Source: Bolinopsis microptera (lineage: Eukaryota; Ctenophora; Tentaculata; Lobata; Bolinopsidae). Taken from it: 64,000 nucleotides of DNA. Below are positions 28,563-37,557 of this stretch, piece after piece. A program made the translations under genes and the position numbers. Under the pieces are notes generated by a model, which saw only the letters and a list, made by a program, of their open reading frames with translations, ran no database searches and was not told the origin of the DNA. Where the stretch lies: assembly GCF_026151205.1 (NCBI RefSeq), contig NC_087084.1, positions 968,312 to 1,032,311 on the forward strand. Direction: 5' to 3'. How positions within the stretch are numbered: position 1 is the first letter of the stretch; every line of letters begins with the position of its first letter.

Positions 28563-31122
28563 AGAGAGAACTACATTTGGGTGCGCGGTCTGTTCTGTTC
28601 ATGGCTGGTTGTCGTATTTGTATAGCTGCATGTTCTGTGAGGTCAAGTTGGGAGCGTGAGGTGAGGGATTTGAGGACTTCGATTTTGTTCCAGGAGATGG
28701 TGTGGCCGGTGGTCAGGGCATGATGTGCAGGGGCTGATTTGATTCTGTCTGTGGATTCGTCGATGGCGTTGTTGAGTCTGTAACATCGTTCGTGTTCTTT
28801 CATGCGGTGGACCAAGGGTCTGTAGGTCTGTCCGGCGTATTTGGAGGGACACTGTGAGCAGGAAATTTCGTAGATGGTGTTGGGAGTGAGGTGAGTAGGG
28901 GGTGTGGTCTTCGTTTTGGTGAGGAGGTTGCGGAGGGAGGTAGCAGAGGAGTGGGTGACTTTGATGTCGTGTTGTCCGAGTATCTTGGAGATGGGTTTCG
29001 ATAGGGAGGGATGGAAAGGAAGAGAAACACTAAGGGCATGTTCACGGGTCTGTCGGTTGAATGAGGCTAGGGATTGGTGGCGAGAGGGGTTGGTGAATTT
29101 CCGTTGTACTTCGTCCATGATGGTGGTGATGCGGTGAGGAGGGAAGCCGTTCTGGAGGCAAACGTGTCGTACTGTCTGGAGTTCGTCGTCAAGGTGTTGG
29201 GGTGAGCAGATGTTGTGGGCTCTTCTGGTCAGTGATCGGATGACTGCGTTCTTAGATGAGTTGGTGGTGCAGGAGGAGTACTTGGTGTAAAGGTTGGTGT
29301 GGGTGGGTTTTCTGTAGACTGATGTGGATTTGTCAGGGTGGATGAGAACGTCAAGGAAGGGTATAGTTCCGTCTGTAGAGGGATGTTCTTGGGTAAAGTT
29401 GAGGTCTTCAGTAAGGGAGTTAAGGAATGTAAGGAAGGATTCTGCGTGGTTTCTGTCTCTGAAAGATCCAAGGCCGTCGTCAACGAAATGGGAGTAAGTG
29501 TTCGGAGGGTCAGGACATGAGGATAAAGCTAAGGTCTCGATTTCAGCAAGGCGGATTTCAGCTAGTTCAACAATGAGGGGGGATCCCATTGTACCTCCTT
29601 CGTCTTGGGAGTAGAAGGAGCCGTTGAATTCAAGGTATGAGTTGTCAAGGCAAAAGTTGATAAGGGAGCCTATGGTGGTGGTGGTGACATTGGGGGGAAG
29701 ACGAGAGGGGTTCTGTTCAAAGGAGGAGATGACAGTTTTGAGGGCTAGGCGCATGTCACAGGAGGTGTACAAGGATTGGACGTCTAAGGAGGCGTGGTAG
29801 TGGAAGGAGGGATTGAGAGAGGAGTCGAAGCGGTGTTTGAAGTCGGAAGAGTCTTTGAGGCGTAAGGGGTTCTGGGCTAGGGGTTTGAGGAAAGAAGCGA
29901 GGACTTTGTGGAGGGCTTGTAGGGGGGTGTTGTAGAAGCTGACTACGGGACGGATAGGTGCGCCGGGTTTGTGTATCTTAGGTTGTCCGTAAAGTTGAGG
30001 CCATCTAGGATGTAGGTTGCGCATCTTGTGGTAAAGGTCGGTCGTGATCTTCTTGTCGGTGTGTAGTTTCTTGAGGACTTTCTGTAGTTTAGTGGTGACG
30101 GATTGAGTGGGGTCTTTCGTTAAGAGGGTGTAACTACCTGAGGATAAGTGGTCGGTAACTTTGGTTATGTATTGATCGTGAGTCAGTACAACAGTGGCGT
30201 TGCCCTTATCAGCAGGAAGAAATTTCAATTCAGATTTCTTAGATTTTAAAGATTTAAGAGCGGTACGTTGTTGTGGAGTCAAATTGTCGGTGGTCATGTC
30301 ACGTTTATTGTCAAATTTAGATAATACAGAGGTGACCTGATATGTGGCTGAGGCTTCCATGCCTTCTCCTAGTTGTTTAGTGATATTCTGTATGAGGGGA
30401 GCCAGGTCGGGGGTAGGGTCTGAGGTGGGTGTCGGGACAAACTTCAGTCCAAGGGAGAGGACGTCAGTTTCAGCTGTGGAGAGGGTCTGTCCAGAGAGGT
30501 TGATCACTGTTTTGGCTGTGTTGTCTTTCTTGGGGGTAGGTGAGGTCTTGAGGAGAGGACCATGAAATGTGGGAGAGGGTATGTCGAGCGTTTTAAGAGT
30601 GTCGTAGGGTGAGAGGAAGGGGGTGTCGTATTCTGAGAGTAGTACCGCGAACTTCTTTTGGTGAGTAAGGAGTTGTTTTCTGTGGGTGTATGAAGATTTT
30701 TTGGTGTTGAGGTGTCCTAGTTTCTGAAAATATTGAGGGGTTATGAGTGATTCTATGTGTCTGAGGTTGTGCTCATAAGTGCGTTTGTGTTGTGCATATT
30801 TGAGGCGATAGTGGTTGAGTCTTTCAGTGATGAGGAGGTTAGATGCGTGAGTGAGGACTTCAGTTGAGCGTTTGGTGGATAGTGGGTTGGTGAGTCTGAG
30901 TCCCTTAGGGATGAGTGAGTGATCACGGCAGGCTTTCAGGAATGATATGTGACATGAGTTAATGGCCATGTGTTCTATGCTGTGAGAGGTGGTTTTGGCC
31001 AGTGTGGATGCATGCTGTCCAAATAGTGATATGAGTGAGTCATTAAATGAAAGTTGGGTGGTAGGATTGATGTGTTGATTAGGTGTTTCTGTGGATTCTG
31101 CACTGTTTGCTGTCTGATCCAT
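28480..31122 (-). CDS. Penelope-like reverse transcriptase with GIY-YIG endonuclease
   Basis: An intact ORF of about 880 codons. I start it at the ATG giving MDQTANSAESTET (31122), because the open frame before that has no ATG. The N-terminal 270 or so residues are helical and of unknown role. The reverse transcriptase follows: LPADKGNATVVLTHDQY, YGQPKIHKPGAPIRPVVS, SLDVQSLYTS (motif A aspartate), GGTMGSPLIVELAEI (motif B) and YSHFVDDGLGSF (catalytic VDD). The C-terminus is a GIY-YIG nuclease: IYEISCSQCPSKYAGQTY, RMKEH and DLTEHAAIQ, with downstream asparagine. This order is diagnostic of endonuclease-bearing Penelope-like elements, which copy their RNA at a nicked target. All catalytic motifs appear intact, so the copy may be active. 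It inserted into exon 25. Confidence 0.93.
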   Translation of the reverse strand: MDQTANSAESTETPNQHINPTTQLSFNDSLISLFGQHASTLAKTTSHSIEHMAINSCHISFLKACRDHSLIPKGLRLTNPLSTKRSTEVLTHASNLLITERLNHYRLKYAQHKRTYEHNLRHIESLITPQYFQKLGHLNTKKSSYTHRKQLLTHQKKFAVLLSEYDTPFLSPYDTLKTLDIPSPTFHGPLLKTSPTPKKDNTAKTVINLSGQTLSTAETDVLSLGLKFVPTPTSDPTPDLAPLIQNITKQLGEGMEASATYQVTSVLSKFDNKRDMTTDNLTPQQRTALKSLKSKKSELKFLPADKGNATVVLTHDQYITKVTDHLSSGSYTLLTKDPTQSVTTKLQKVLKKLHTDKKITTDLYHKMRNLHPRWPQLYGQPKIHKPGAPIRPVVSFYNTPLQALHKVLASFLKPLAQNPLRLKDSSDFKHRFDSSLNPSFHYHASLDVQSLYTSCDMRLALKTVISSFEQNPSRLPPNVTTTTIGSLINFCLDNSYLEFNGSFYSQDEGGTMGSPLIVELAEIRLAEIETLALSSCPDPPNTYSHFVDDGLGSFRDRNHAESFLTFLNSLTEDLNFTQEHPSTDGTIPFLDVLIHPDKSTSVYRKPTHTNLYTKYSSCTTNSSKNAVIRSLTRRAHNICSPQHLDDELQTVRHVCLQNGFPPHRITTIMDEVQRKFTNPSRHQSLASFNRQTREHALSVSLPFHPSLSKPISKILGQHDIKVTHSSATSLRNLLTKTKTTPPTHLTPNTIYEISCSQCPSKYAGQTYRPLVHRMKEHERCYRLNNAIDESTDRIKSAPAHHALTTGHTISWNKIEVLKSLTSRSQLDLTEHAAIQIRQPAMNRTDRAPKCSSLWDPILPKIAKSLKSRPSGISFSTSTED

Positions 31123-31151
31123 AGGGGTGGAGTTGCGTATCAAAATAAAAC

Positions 31152-31432
31152 TGAGTGGAGTTGGGTTAGAAACATATAAGAGATACGATGATTTAACTTG
31201 TAGAAGCTTTCAATAAACATGTGTTAATCGTCGTCAGCTGAATGTGATGTGGTGGACAATGCTTATATGTGATTGAGTGGTGTCAGGGATGGAGGGTGGG
31301 GGAGGTATGGGTGGGAAAGTGAAAATTACAGTACAATGTCAATAAAAATTTAGTCTTCTGTTGAGGTTGAGAAGGAAATGCCAGATGGTCTGGACTTTAA
31401 GGATTTGGCAATTTTAGGAAGAATGGGGTCCC
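31152..31432 (-). repeat. Pseudo-LTR of the Penelope-like element (5' copy relative to its ORF)
   Basis: A near-identical direct repeat of 28282-28562, just upstream of the ORF start in the element's own orientation. It is expected to carry the internal promoter. The 9-bp target duplication AATCTAAAC follows, and then the remainder of exon 25. Confidence 0.88.
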
Positions 31433-31622
31433 AATCTAAACGTTTATGGTACGTTTTTCAACGCTAACAGTTATTTTGCAACATAGTTTTTCATTCGGTA
31501 CTCATTTCTATCTCACAGCCAAATTTCAAATTCAATTCATACCAGATAAACTAAATGATAATAGGATGCGAGTGTCATAGATTTCAAATGAGAGAGTATT
31601 CATTTATCAAAACTTACTTCAG

Positions 31623-31913
31623 ATGTTGAATCAGTGGATAAAGAAGTGAAGAAAGGCTCTGATACAACCATATCCTGTGTTATCACTGGATTGACAGAAT
31701 CAGCAACAGTGACCTGGCAAACTAGTACAGGAGCAGTTCCAGCTGAAAAGTTCACCCCTGTCCAAGGAAGCCATTCTGGAGGGAAACAAACATCAACTCT
31801 TGAAGTAGACGGAAGTCTTGTGAATGAACATACTGCCTACACTTGCAGAGTCACTTCCGGATCTTTGCCCAATTCCAGCCACTCAGATACCACCGTCAAT
31901 CTAAACGTTTATG
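31623..31913 (+). CDS. Multi-Ig gene exon 26: Ig cassette 3
   Basis: A complete 291-nt phase 1-1 cassette (acceptor ACTTACTTCAG, donor GTACGT). It encodes VDKEVKKGSDTTISCVITG, TVTWQTSTGAVPAEKFTP and NEHTAYTCRVTSGSLPNS. Differences from the neighbours are NEH for NED and PNS for PDS. Confidence 0.8.
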
Positions 31914-32038
31914 GTACGTTTTTCAACGCTAACAGTTATCTTGCAATAGAGTTTTTCATTCGGTACTCATTTCTATCTCACAGCCAAATTTCAAATTCAA
32001 TTCATACCAGATAAACTAAATGATAATAGGATGCGAGT

Positions 32039-32615
32039 CAGAATAAAACAAATATTCAGAATAAAACAAATATTATATTCAAATCTCTTTATTCAACAAT
32101 ATTAAATCATTACAGAACCTAATTTGTGGCTTGATCGTTATGTTAGGGCTATTTTGTTAGCTGATGCTGACAGGCACCGCATGGGGCAGAGACTTAGAAC
32201 CATTACGCTGGAGGCTTACAATGACCCTTTTTGAACCCCATGGCAGTGCAAGTTTTATTATGGTACAAATTGTAAATCGAAGTTGTGAAAACGATCAAGT
32301 CACTCCTGTTTTACACTATCAACAGCTACTTAAAACAACCTAGATTGTACAACTCACTTTGAAGATTAAACTGTTAAGTGATGAGTGATTGGGCTCATCA
32401 AACATTTTAGTAGCGGAGACATGCGGATCAGCTTCTTGAGGTTCTAATAGTTCATTTAGACAAGAAGTTTTACTTTTTCAAATTTAGTCGTTCAAGCTGC
32501 CTGAGTTCAGAAAGTTTGCCAAAGGGGCCAGGTATTCTTGTCACCTTTACCCTGAGACGAGAGAATGACTTTTTTACCTTTGATTTGAATACACCATGAG
32601 TGATTTTAAGGTCGT
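32039..32615 (-). mobile_element. About 577-bp insertion of unknown class in a cassette intron
   Basis: The standard cassette intron (GATGCGAGT|GTCATAG) is split by this segment. On the minus strand it has AATAAAGAG near the end and two copies of AATATTTGTTTTATTCTG at its 3' terminus, which might mean a retrocopied transcript end. No target duplication, inverted termini or coding were found. The mirrored copy (36373-36950) shows it was inserted before the arms separated. Confidence 0.5.
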
Positions 32616-32664
32616 GTTATAGATTTCGAATAAGAGAGTATTCATTTATCAAAACTTACTTCAG

Positions 32665-32955
32665 ATGTTGAATCAGTGGATAAAGAAGTGAAGAAAGGCT
32701 CTGATACAACCATATCCTGTGTTATCACTGGATTGACAGAAACAGCAACAGTGACCTGGCAAACTAGTACAGGCGAAGTTTCAGGTGATAAGCTCGTCCC
32801 TGTCCAAGGAAGCCAATCTGGAGGGACACAAATATCAACTCTTGAAGTAGACGGAAGTCTTGTGAATGAAGATACTGCCTACACTTGCAGAGTCACTTCC
32901 GGATCTTTGCCCGATTCCAGCCACTCAGATACCACCGTCAATCTTAACGTTTATG
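32665..32955 (+). CDS. Multi-Ig gene exon 27: Ig cassette 4
   Basis: A complete 291-nt cassette. It is the most divergent of the central group: TSTGEVSGDKLVPVQGSQ then SGGTQISTLEVDG. Framework cysteines, tryptophan and splice sites are unchanged, so the variation falls in the exposed C-C' region. Confidence 0.8.
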
Positions 32956-33129
32956 GTACGTTTTTCAACGCTAACAGTTATCTTGCAATGCTGTTTTTCA
33001 TTTGGTACTCATTTCTATCTCACAGCCACATTACAAATTCAATTCATACCAGATAAACTAAATGATAATAGGATGCGAGTGTCATAGATTTTGAATAAGA
33101 GAGTATTCATTTATTAAAACTTACTTCAG

Positions 33130-33420
33130 ATGTTGAATCAGTGGATAAAGAAGTGAAGAGAGGCTCTGATACAACCATATCCTGTGTTATCACTGGATTG
33201 ACAGAAACAGCAACAGTGACCTGGCAAACTAGTACAGGAGCAGTTTCAGGTGAAAAGTTCACCCCTGTCCAAGGAAGCCATTCTGGAGGGAAACAAACAT
33301 CAACTCTTGAAGTAGACGGAAGTCTTGTGAATGAAGATACTGCCTACACTTGCAGAGTCACTTCCGGATCTTTGCCCGATTCCAGCCACTCAGAGACCAC
33401 CGTCAATCTAAACGTTTATG
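33130..33420 (+). CDS. Multi-Ig gene exon 28: Ig cassette 5
   Basis: A complete 291-nt cassette with VDKEVKRGSDTT and GAVSGEKFTPVQGSHSGG. The donor is GTACAT in place of GTACGT. The exact mirrored copy, with the same variant donor, is at 35573-35863. Confidence 0.8.
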
Positions 33421-33594
33421 GTACATTTTTCAACGCTAACAGTTATCTTGCAACATAGTTTTTCATTCGGTACTCATTTCTATCTCACAGCCAAATTTCA
33501 AATTCAATTCATACCAGATAAACTAAATGATAATAGGATGCGAGTGTCATAGATTTCGAATAAGAGAGTATTCATTTATCAAAACTTACTTCAG

Positions 33595-33885
33595 ATGTTG
33601 AATCAGTGGATAAAGAAGTGAAGAAAGGCTCTGATACAACCATATCCTGTGTTATCACTGGATTGACAGAATCAGCAACAGTGACCTGGCAAACTAGTAC
33701 AGGAGCAGTTCCAGCTGAAAAGTTCACCCCTGTCCAAGGAAGCCATTCTGGAGGGAAACAAACATCAACTCTTGAAGTAGACGGAAGTCTTGTGAATGAA
33801 GATACTGCCTACACTTGCAGAGTCACTTCCGGATCTTTGCCCGATTCCAGCCACTCAGATACCACCGTCAATCTAAACGTTTATG
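33595..33885 (+). CDS. Multi-Ig gene exon 29: Ig cassette 6
   Basis: A complete 291-nt cassette that starts exactly 465 nt after the previous one (LTESATVTWQTSTGAVPAE, NEDTAYTCRVTSG). It is nearly the same as cassette 3, which suggests recent unequal exchange within the array. Confidence 0.8.
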
Positions 33886-34059
33886 GTACGTTTTTCAACG
33901 CTAACAGTTATCTTGCAACATAGTTTTTCATTCGGTACTCATTTCTATCTCACAGCCAAATTTCAAATTCAATTCATACCAGATAAACTAAATGATAATA
34001 GGATGCGAGTGTCATAGATTTCGAATAAGAGAGTATTCATTTATCAAAACTTACTTCAG

Positions 34060-34350
34060 ATGTTGAATCAGTGGATAAAGAAGTGAAGAAAGGCTCTGAT
34101 ACAACCATATCCTGTGTTATCACTGGATTGACAGAAACAATAACAGTGACCTGGCGAACTAGTACAGGAGCAGTTCCAGCAGGAAAGTTCAACCCTGTCC
34201 AAGGAAGCCCTTCTGGAGGGAAACAAACATCAACTCTTGAAGTAGACGGAAGTCTTGTGAATGAAGATACTGCCTACACTTGCAGAGTCACTTCCGGATC
34301 TTTGCCCGATTCCAGCCACTCAGATACCACCGTCAATTTAAACGTTTATG
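34060..34350 (+). CDS. Multi-Ig gene exon 30: Ig cassette 7
   Basis: A complete 291-nt cassette with LTETITVTWRTSTGAVPAG and KFNPVQGSPSGGKQ. It is the last whole cassette before the fold-back. No transmembrane, cytoplasmic or terminal exon follows, so the gene is incomplete in this window. Confidence 0.8.
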
Positions 34351-34396
34351 GTACGTTTTTCAACGCTAACAGTTATCTTGCAACATAGTTTTTCAT

Positions 34397-34599
34397 TCGG
34401 TACTCATTTTTATCTCACAGCCAAATTTCAAATTCAATTCATACCAGATAAACTAAATGATAATAGGATGCGAGTGTCATAGATTTCGAATAAGAGAGTA
34501 TTCATTTATCAAAACTTACTTCAGATGTTGAATCAGTGGATAAAGAAGTGAAGAAAGGCTCTGATACAACCATATCCTGTGTTATCACTGGATTGACAG
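34397..34599. other. Centre of the palindrome: about 200-bp unpaired spacer and junction
   Basis: Positions up to 34396 pair with positions from 34597 onward. About 200 nt of cassette intron and exon start between them are not repeated on the other side. At the junction, GACAGAAAC of the exon and AATGAAAAAC of the inverted intron share GAAA, a microhomology typical of fold-back or template-switch joins. Confidence 0.85.
34525..34599 (+). pseudogene. Ig cassette 8, cut off at the fold-back junction
   Basis: The exon opens normally (acceptor at 34524; DKEVKKGSDTTISCVITGL) but after ...LTE the sequence switches to the complement of an earlier intron (AAACTATGTTGC...). The domain lacks its tryptophan and second cysteine. 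Confidence 0.85.
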
Positions 34600-34642
34600 A
34601 AAAACTATGTTGCAAGATAACTGTTAGCGTTGAAAAACGTAC

Positions 34643-34933
34643 CATAAACGTTTAAATTGACGGTGGTATCTGAGTGGCTGGAATCGGGCAAAGATCCGGA
34701 AGTGACTCTGCAAGTGTAGGCAGTATCTTCATTCACAAGACTTCCGTCTACTTCAAGAGTTGATGTTTGTTTCCCTCCAGAAGGGCTTCCTTGGACAGGG
34801 TTGAACTTTCCTGCTGGAACTGCTCCTGTACTAGTTCGCCAGGTCACTGTTATTGTTTCTGTCAATCCAGTGATAACACAGGATATGGTTGTATCAGAGC
34901 CTTTCTTCACTTCTTTATCCACTGATTCAACAT
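34643..34933 (-). CDS. Right-arm copy of Ig cassette 7
   Basis: Identical in translation to exon 30 (34060-34350), with the same splice sites, on the minus strand. It belongs to the mirrored gene, whose 3' end is equally absent. Confidence 0.75.
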
Positions 34934-35107
34934 CTGAAGTAAGTTTTGATAAATGAATACTCTCTTATTCGAAATCTATGACACTCGCATCCTATTATCA
35001 TTTAGTTTATCTGGTATGAATTGAATTTGAAATTTGGCTGTGAGATAGAAATGAGTACCGAATGAAAAACTATGTTGCAAGATAACTGTTAGCGTTGAAA
35101 AACGTAC

Positions 35108-35398
35108 CATAAACGTTTAGATTGACGGTGGTATCTGAGTGGCTGGAATCGGGCAAAGATCCGGAAGTGACTCTGCAAGTGTAGGCAGTATCTTCATTCA
35201 CAAGACTTCCGTCTACTTCAAGAGTTGATGTTTGTTTCCCTCCAGAATGGCTTCCTTGGACAGGGGTGAACTTTTCAGCTGGAACTGCTCCTGTACTAGT
35301 TTGCCAGGTCACTGTTGCTGATTCTGTCAATCCAGTGATAACACAGGATATGGTTGTATCAGAGCCTTTCTTCACTTCTTTATCCACTGATTCAACAT
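35108..35398 (-). CDS. Right-arm copy of Ig cassette 6
   Basis: Identical in translation to exon 29 (33595-33885), at the exact mirrored coordinate. Confidence 0.75.
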
Positions 35399-35572
35399 CT
35401 GAAGTAAGTTTTGATAAATGAATACTCTCTTATTCGAAATCTATGACACTCGCATCCTATTATCATTTAGTTTATCTGGTATGAATTGAATTTGAAATTT
35501 GGCTGTGAGATAGAAATGAGTACCGAATGAAAAACTATGTTGCAAGATAACTGTTAGCGTTGAAAAATGTAC

Positions 35573-35863
35573 CATAAACGTTTAGATTGACGGTGGTCTC
35601 TGAGTGGCTGGAATCGGGCAAAGATCCGGAAGTGACTCTGCAAGTGTAGGCAGTATCTTCATTCACAAGACTTCCGTCTACTTCAAGAGTTGATGTTTGT
35701 TTCCCTCCAGAATGGCTTCCTTGGACAGGGGTGAACTTTTCACCTGAAACTGCTCCTGTACTAGTTTGCCAGGTCACTGTTGCTGTTTCTGTCAATCCAG
35801 TGATAACACAGGATATGGTTGTATCAGAGCCTCTCTTCACTTCTTTATCCACTGATTCAACAT
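35573..35863 (-). CDS. Right-arm copy of Ig cassette 5
   Basis: Mirrors exon 28, including the unusual GTACAT donor and the KEVKRGS variant, so the copy was made from, or homogenised with, this very array. Confidence 0.75.
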
Positions 35864-36034
35864 CTGAAGTAAGTTTTAATAAATGAATACTCTCTTATTC
35901 AAAATCTATGACACTCGCATCCTATTATCATTTAGTTTATCTGGTATGAATTGAATTTGAAATTTGGCTGTGAGATAGAAATGAGTACCGAATGAAAAAC
36001 TGTATTGCAAGATAACTGTTAGCGTTGAACGTAC

Positions 36035-36324
36035 CATAAACGTTAAGATTGACGGTAGTATCCGAGTGGCTGGAATCGGCAAAGATCCGGAAGTGACTCT
36101 GCAAGTGTAGGCAGTATCTTCATTCACAAGACTTCCGTCTACTTCAAGAGTTGATATTTGTGTCCCTCCAGATTGGCTTCCTTGGACAGGGACGAGCTTA
36201 TCACCTGAAACTTCGCCTGTACTAGTTTGCCAGGTCACTGTTGCTGTTTCTGTCAATCCAGTGATAACACAGGATATGGTTGTATCAGAGCCTTTCTTCA
36301 CTTCTTTATCCACTGATTCAACAT
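36035..36324 (-). pseudogene. Right-arm copy of Ig cassette 4, one base short
   Basis: It corresponds to exon 27 but has lost one G in the GATTCCAGCC...CCCGATT segment (GAATCGGCAAAG against GAATCGGGCAAAG), which shifts the frame near the end. The flanking intron has also lost AAAA. These are the first differences met when moving out from the centre. Confidence 0.7.
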
Positions 36325-36372
36325 CTGAAGTAAGTTTTGATAAATGAATACTCTCTTATTCGAAATCTATGA

Positions 36373-36950
36373 CACGACCTTAAAATCACTCATGGTGTAT
36401 TCAAATCAAAGGTAAAAAAGTCATTCTCTCGTCTCAGGGTAAAGGTGACAAGAATACCTGGCCCCTTTGGCAAACTTTCTGAACTCAGGCAGCTTGAACG
36501 ACTAAATTTGAAAAAGTAAAACTTCTTGTCTAAATGAACTATTAGAACCTCAAGAAGCTGATCCGCATGTCTCCGCTACTAAAATGTTTGATGAGCCCAA
36601 TCACTCATCACTTAACAGTTTAATCTTCAAAGTGAGTTGTACAATCTAGGTTGTTTTAAGTAGCTGTTGATAGTGTAAAACAGGAGTGACTTGATCGTTT
36701 TCACAACTTCGATTTACAATTTGTACCATAATAAAACTTGCACTGCCATGGGGTTCAAAAAGGGTCATTGTAAGCCTCCAGCGTAATGGTTCTAAGTCTC
36801 TGCCCCATGCGGTGCCTGTCAGCATCAGCTAACAAAATAGCCCTAACATAACGATCAAGCCACAAATTAGGTTCTGTAATGATTTAATATTGTTGAATAA
36901 AGAGATTTGAATATAATATTTGTTTTATTCTGAATATTTGTTTTATTCTG
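36373..36950 (+). mobile_element. Right-arm copy of the 577-bp unknown insertion
   Basis: Mirror of 32039-32615 with almost no change. Its flank keeps GTCATAG where the left has GTTATAG. Confidence 0.6.
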
Positions 36951-37075
36951 ACTCGCATCCTATTATCATTTAGTTTATCTGGTATGAATTGAATTTGAAA
37001 TTTGGCTGTGAGATAGAAATGAGTACCGAATGAAAAACTCTGTTGCAAGATAACTGTTAGCGTTGAAAAACGTAC

Positions 37076-37366
37076 CATAAACGTTTAGATTGACGGTGGT
37101 ATCTGAGTGGCTGGAATTGGGCAAAGATCCGGAAGTGACTCTGCAAGTGTAGGCAGTATGTTCATTCACAAGACTTCCGTCTACTTCAAGAGTTGATGTT
37201 TGTTTCCCTCCAGAATGGCTTCCTTGGACAGGGGTGAACTTTTCAGCTGGAACTGCTCCTGTACTAGTTTGCCAGGTCACTGTTGCTGATTCTGTCAATC
37301 CAGTGATAACACAGGATATGGTTGTATCAGAGCCTTTCTTCACTTCTTTATCCACTGATTCAACAT
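37076..37366 (-). CDS. Right-arm copy of Ig cassette 3
   Basis: Mirrors exon 26, including the NEHTAYTC and PNSSHS variants. The frame is open and the splice sites are intact. Confidence 0.72.
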
Positions 37367-37557
37367 CTGAAGTAAGTTTTGATAAATGAATACTCTCTTA
37401 TTTGAAATCTATGACACTCGCATCCTATTATCATTTAGTTTTATCTGGTATGAATTGAATTTGAAATTTGGCTGTGAGATAGAAATGAGTACCGAATGAA
37501 AAACTATGTTGCAAAATAACTGTTAGCGTTGAAAAACGTACCATAAACGTTTAGATT

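Larger units (their letters stand above)
28282..31432 (-). mobile_element. Penelope-like element with pseudo-LTRs and intact ORF
   Basis: The element is 3.15 kb in antisense orientation to the host gene, bounded by a 9-bp target duplication, AATCTAAAC (28273-28281 and 31433-31441). Direct repeats of about 281 bp lie at both ends (28282-28562 and 31152-31432), differing at about one position (TTTCAGGG against TGTCAGGG), like the pseudo-LTRs of Penelope-like elements. Near-identical repeats and an open ORF indicate a recent insertion. The same insertion is present in the right arm (37558-40697), so it happened before the two arms separated. Confidence 0.92.
4643..34396 (+). repeat. Left arm of the inverted duplication (palindrome)
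   Basis: This arm is mirrored by 34597-63302. Near the centre, each left coordinate x pairs with 68993-x. Similarity starts abruptly inside intron 1 at 4643 and runs to the centre. The arm contains exons 2-30 of the Ig gene and is clean sequence throughout. Left-only insertions are a 122-bp MITE (4794-4915), a Helitron (10299-10614) and about 310 bp at 10789-11097. Confidence 0.93.

Noticed and set aside
28504-30565. Several plus- and minus-strand open frames overlapping the Penelope-like ORF
   Set aside because: They are shadow frames of the intact 880-codon reverse transcriptase and have no motifs of their own.
32036-32615. tRNA- or snRNA-derived SINE
   Set aside because: No A/B box or snRNA-like motif could be identified in the insertion.
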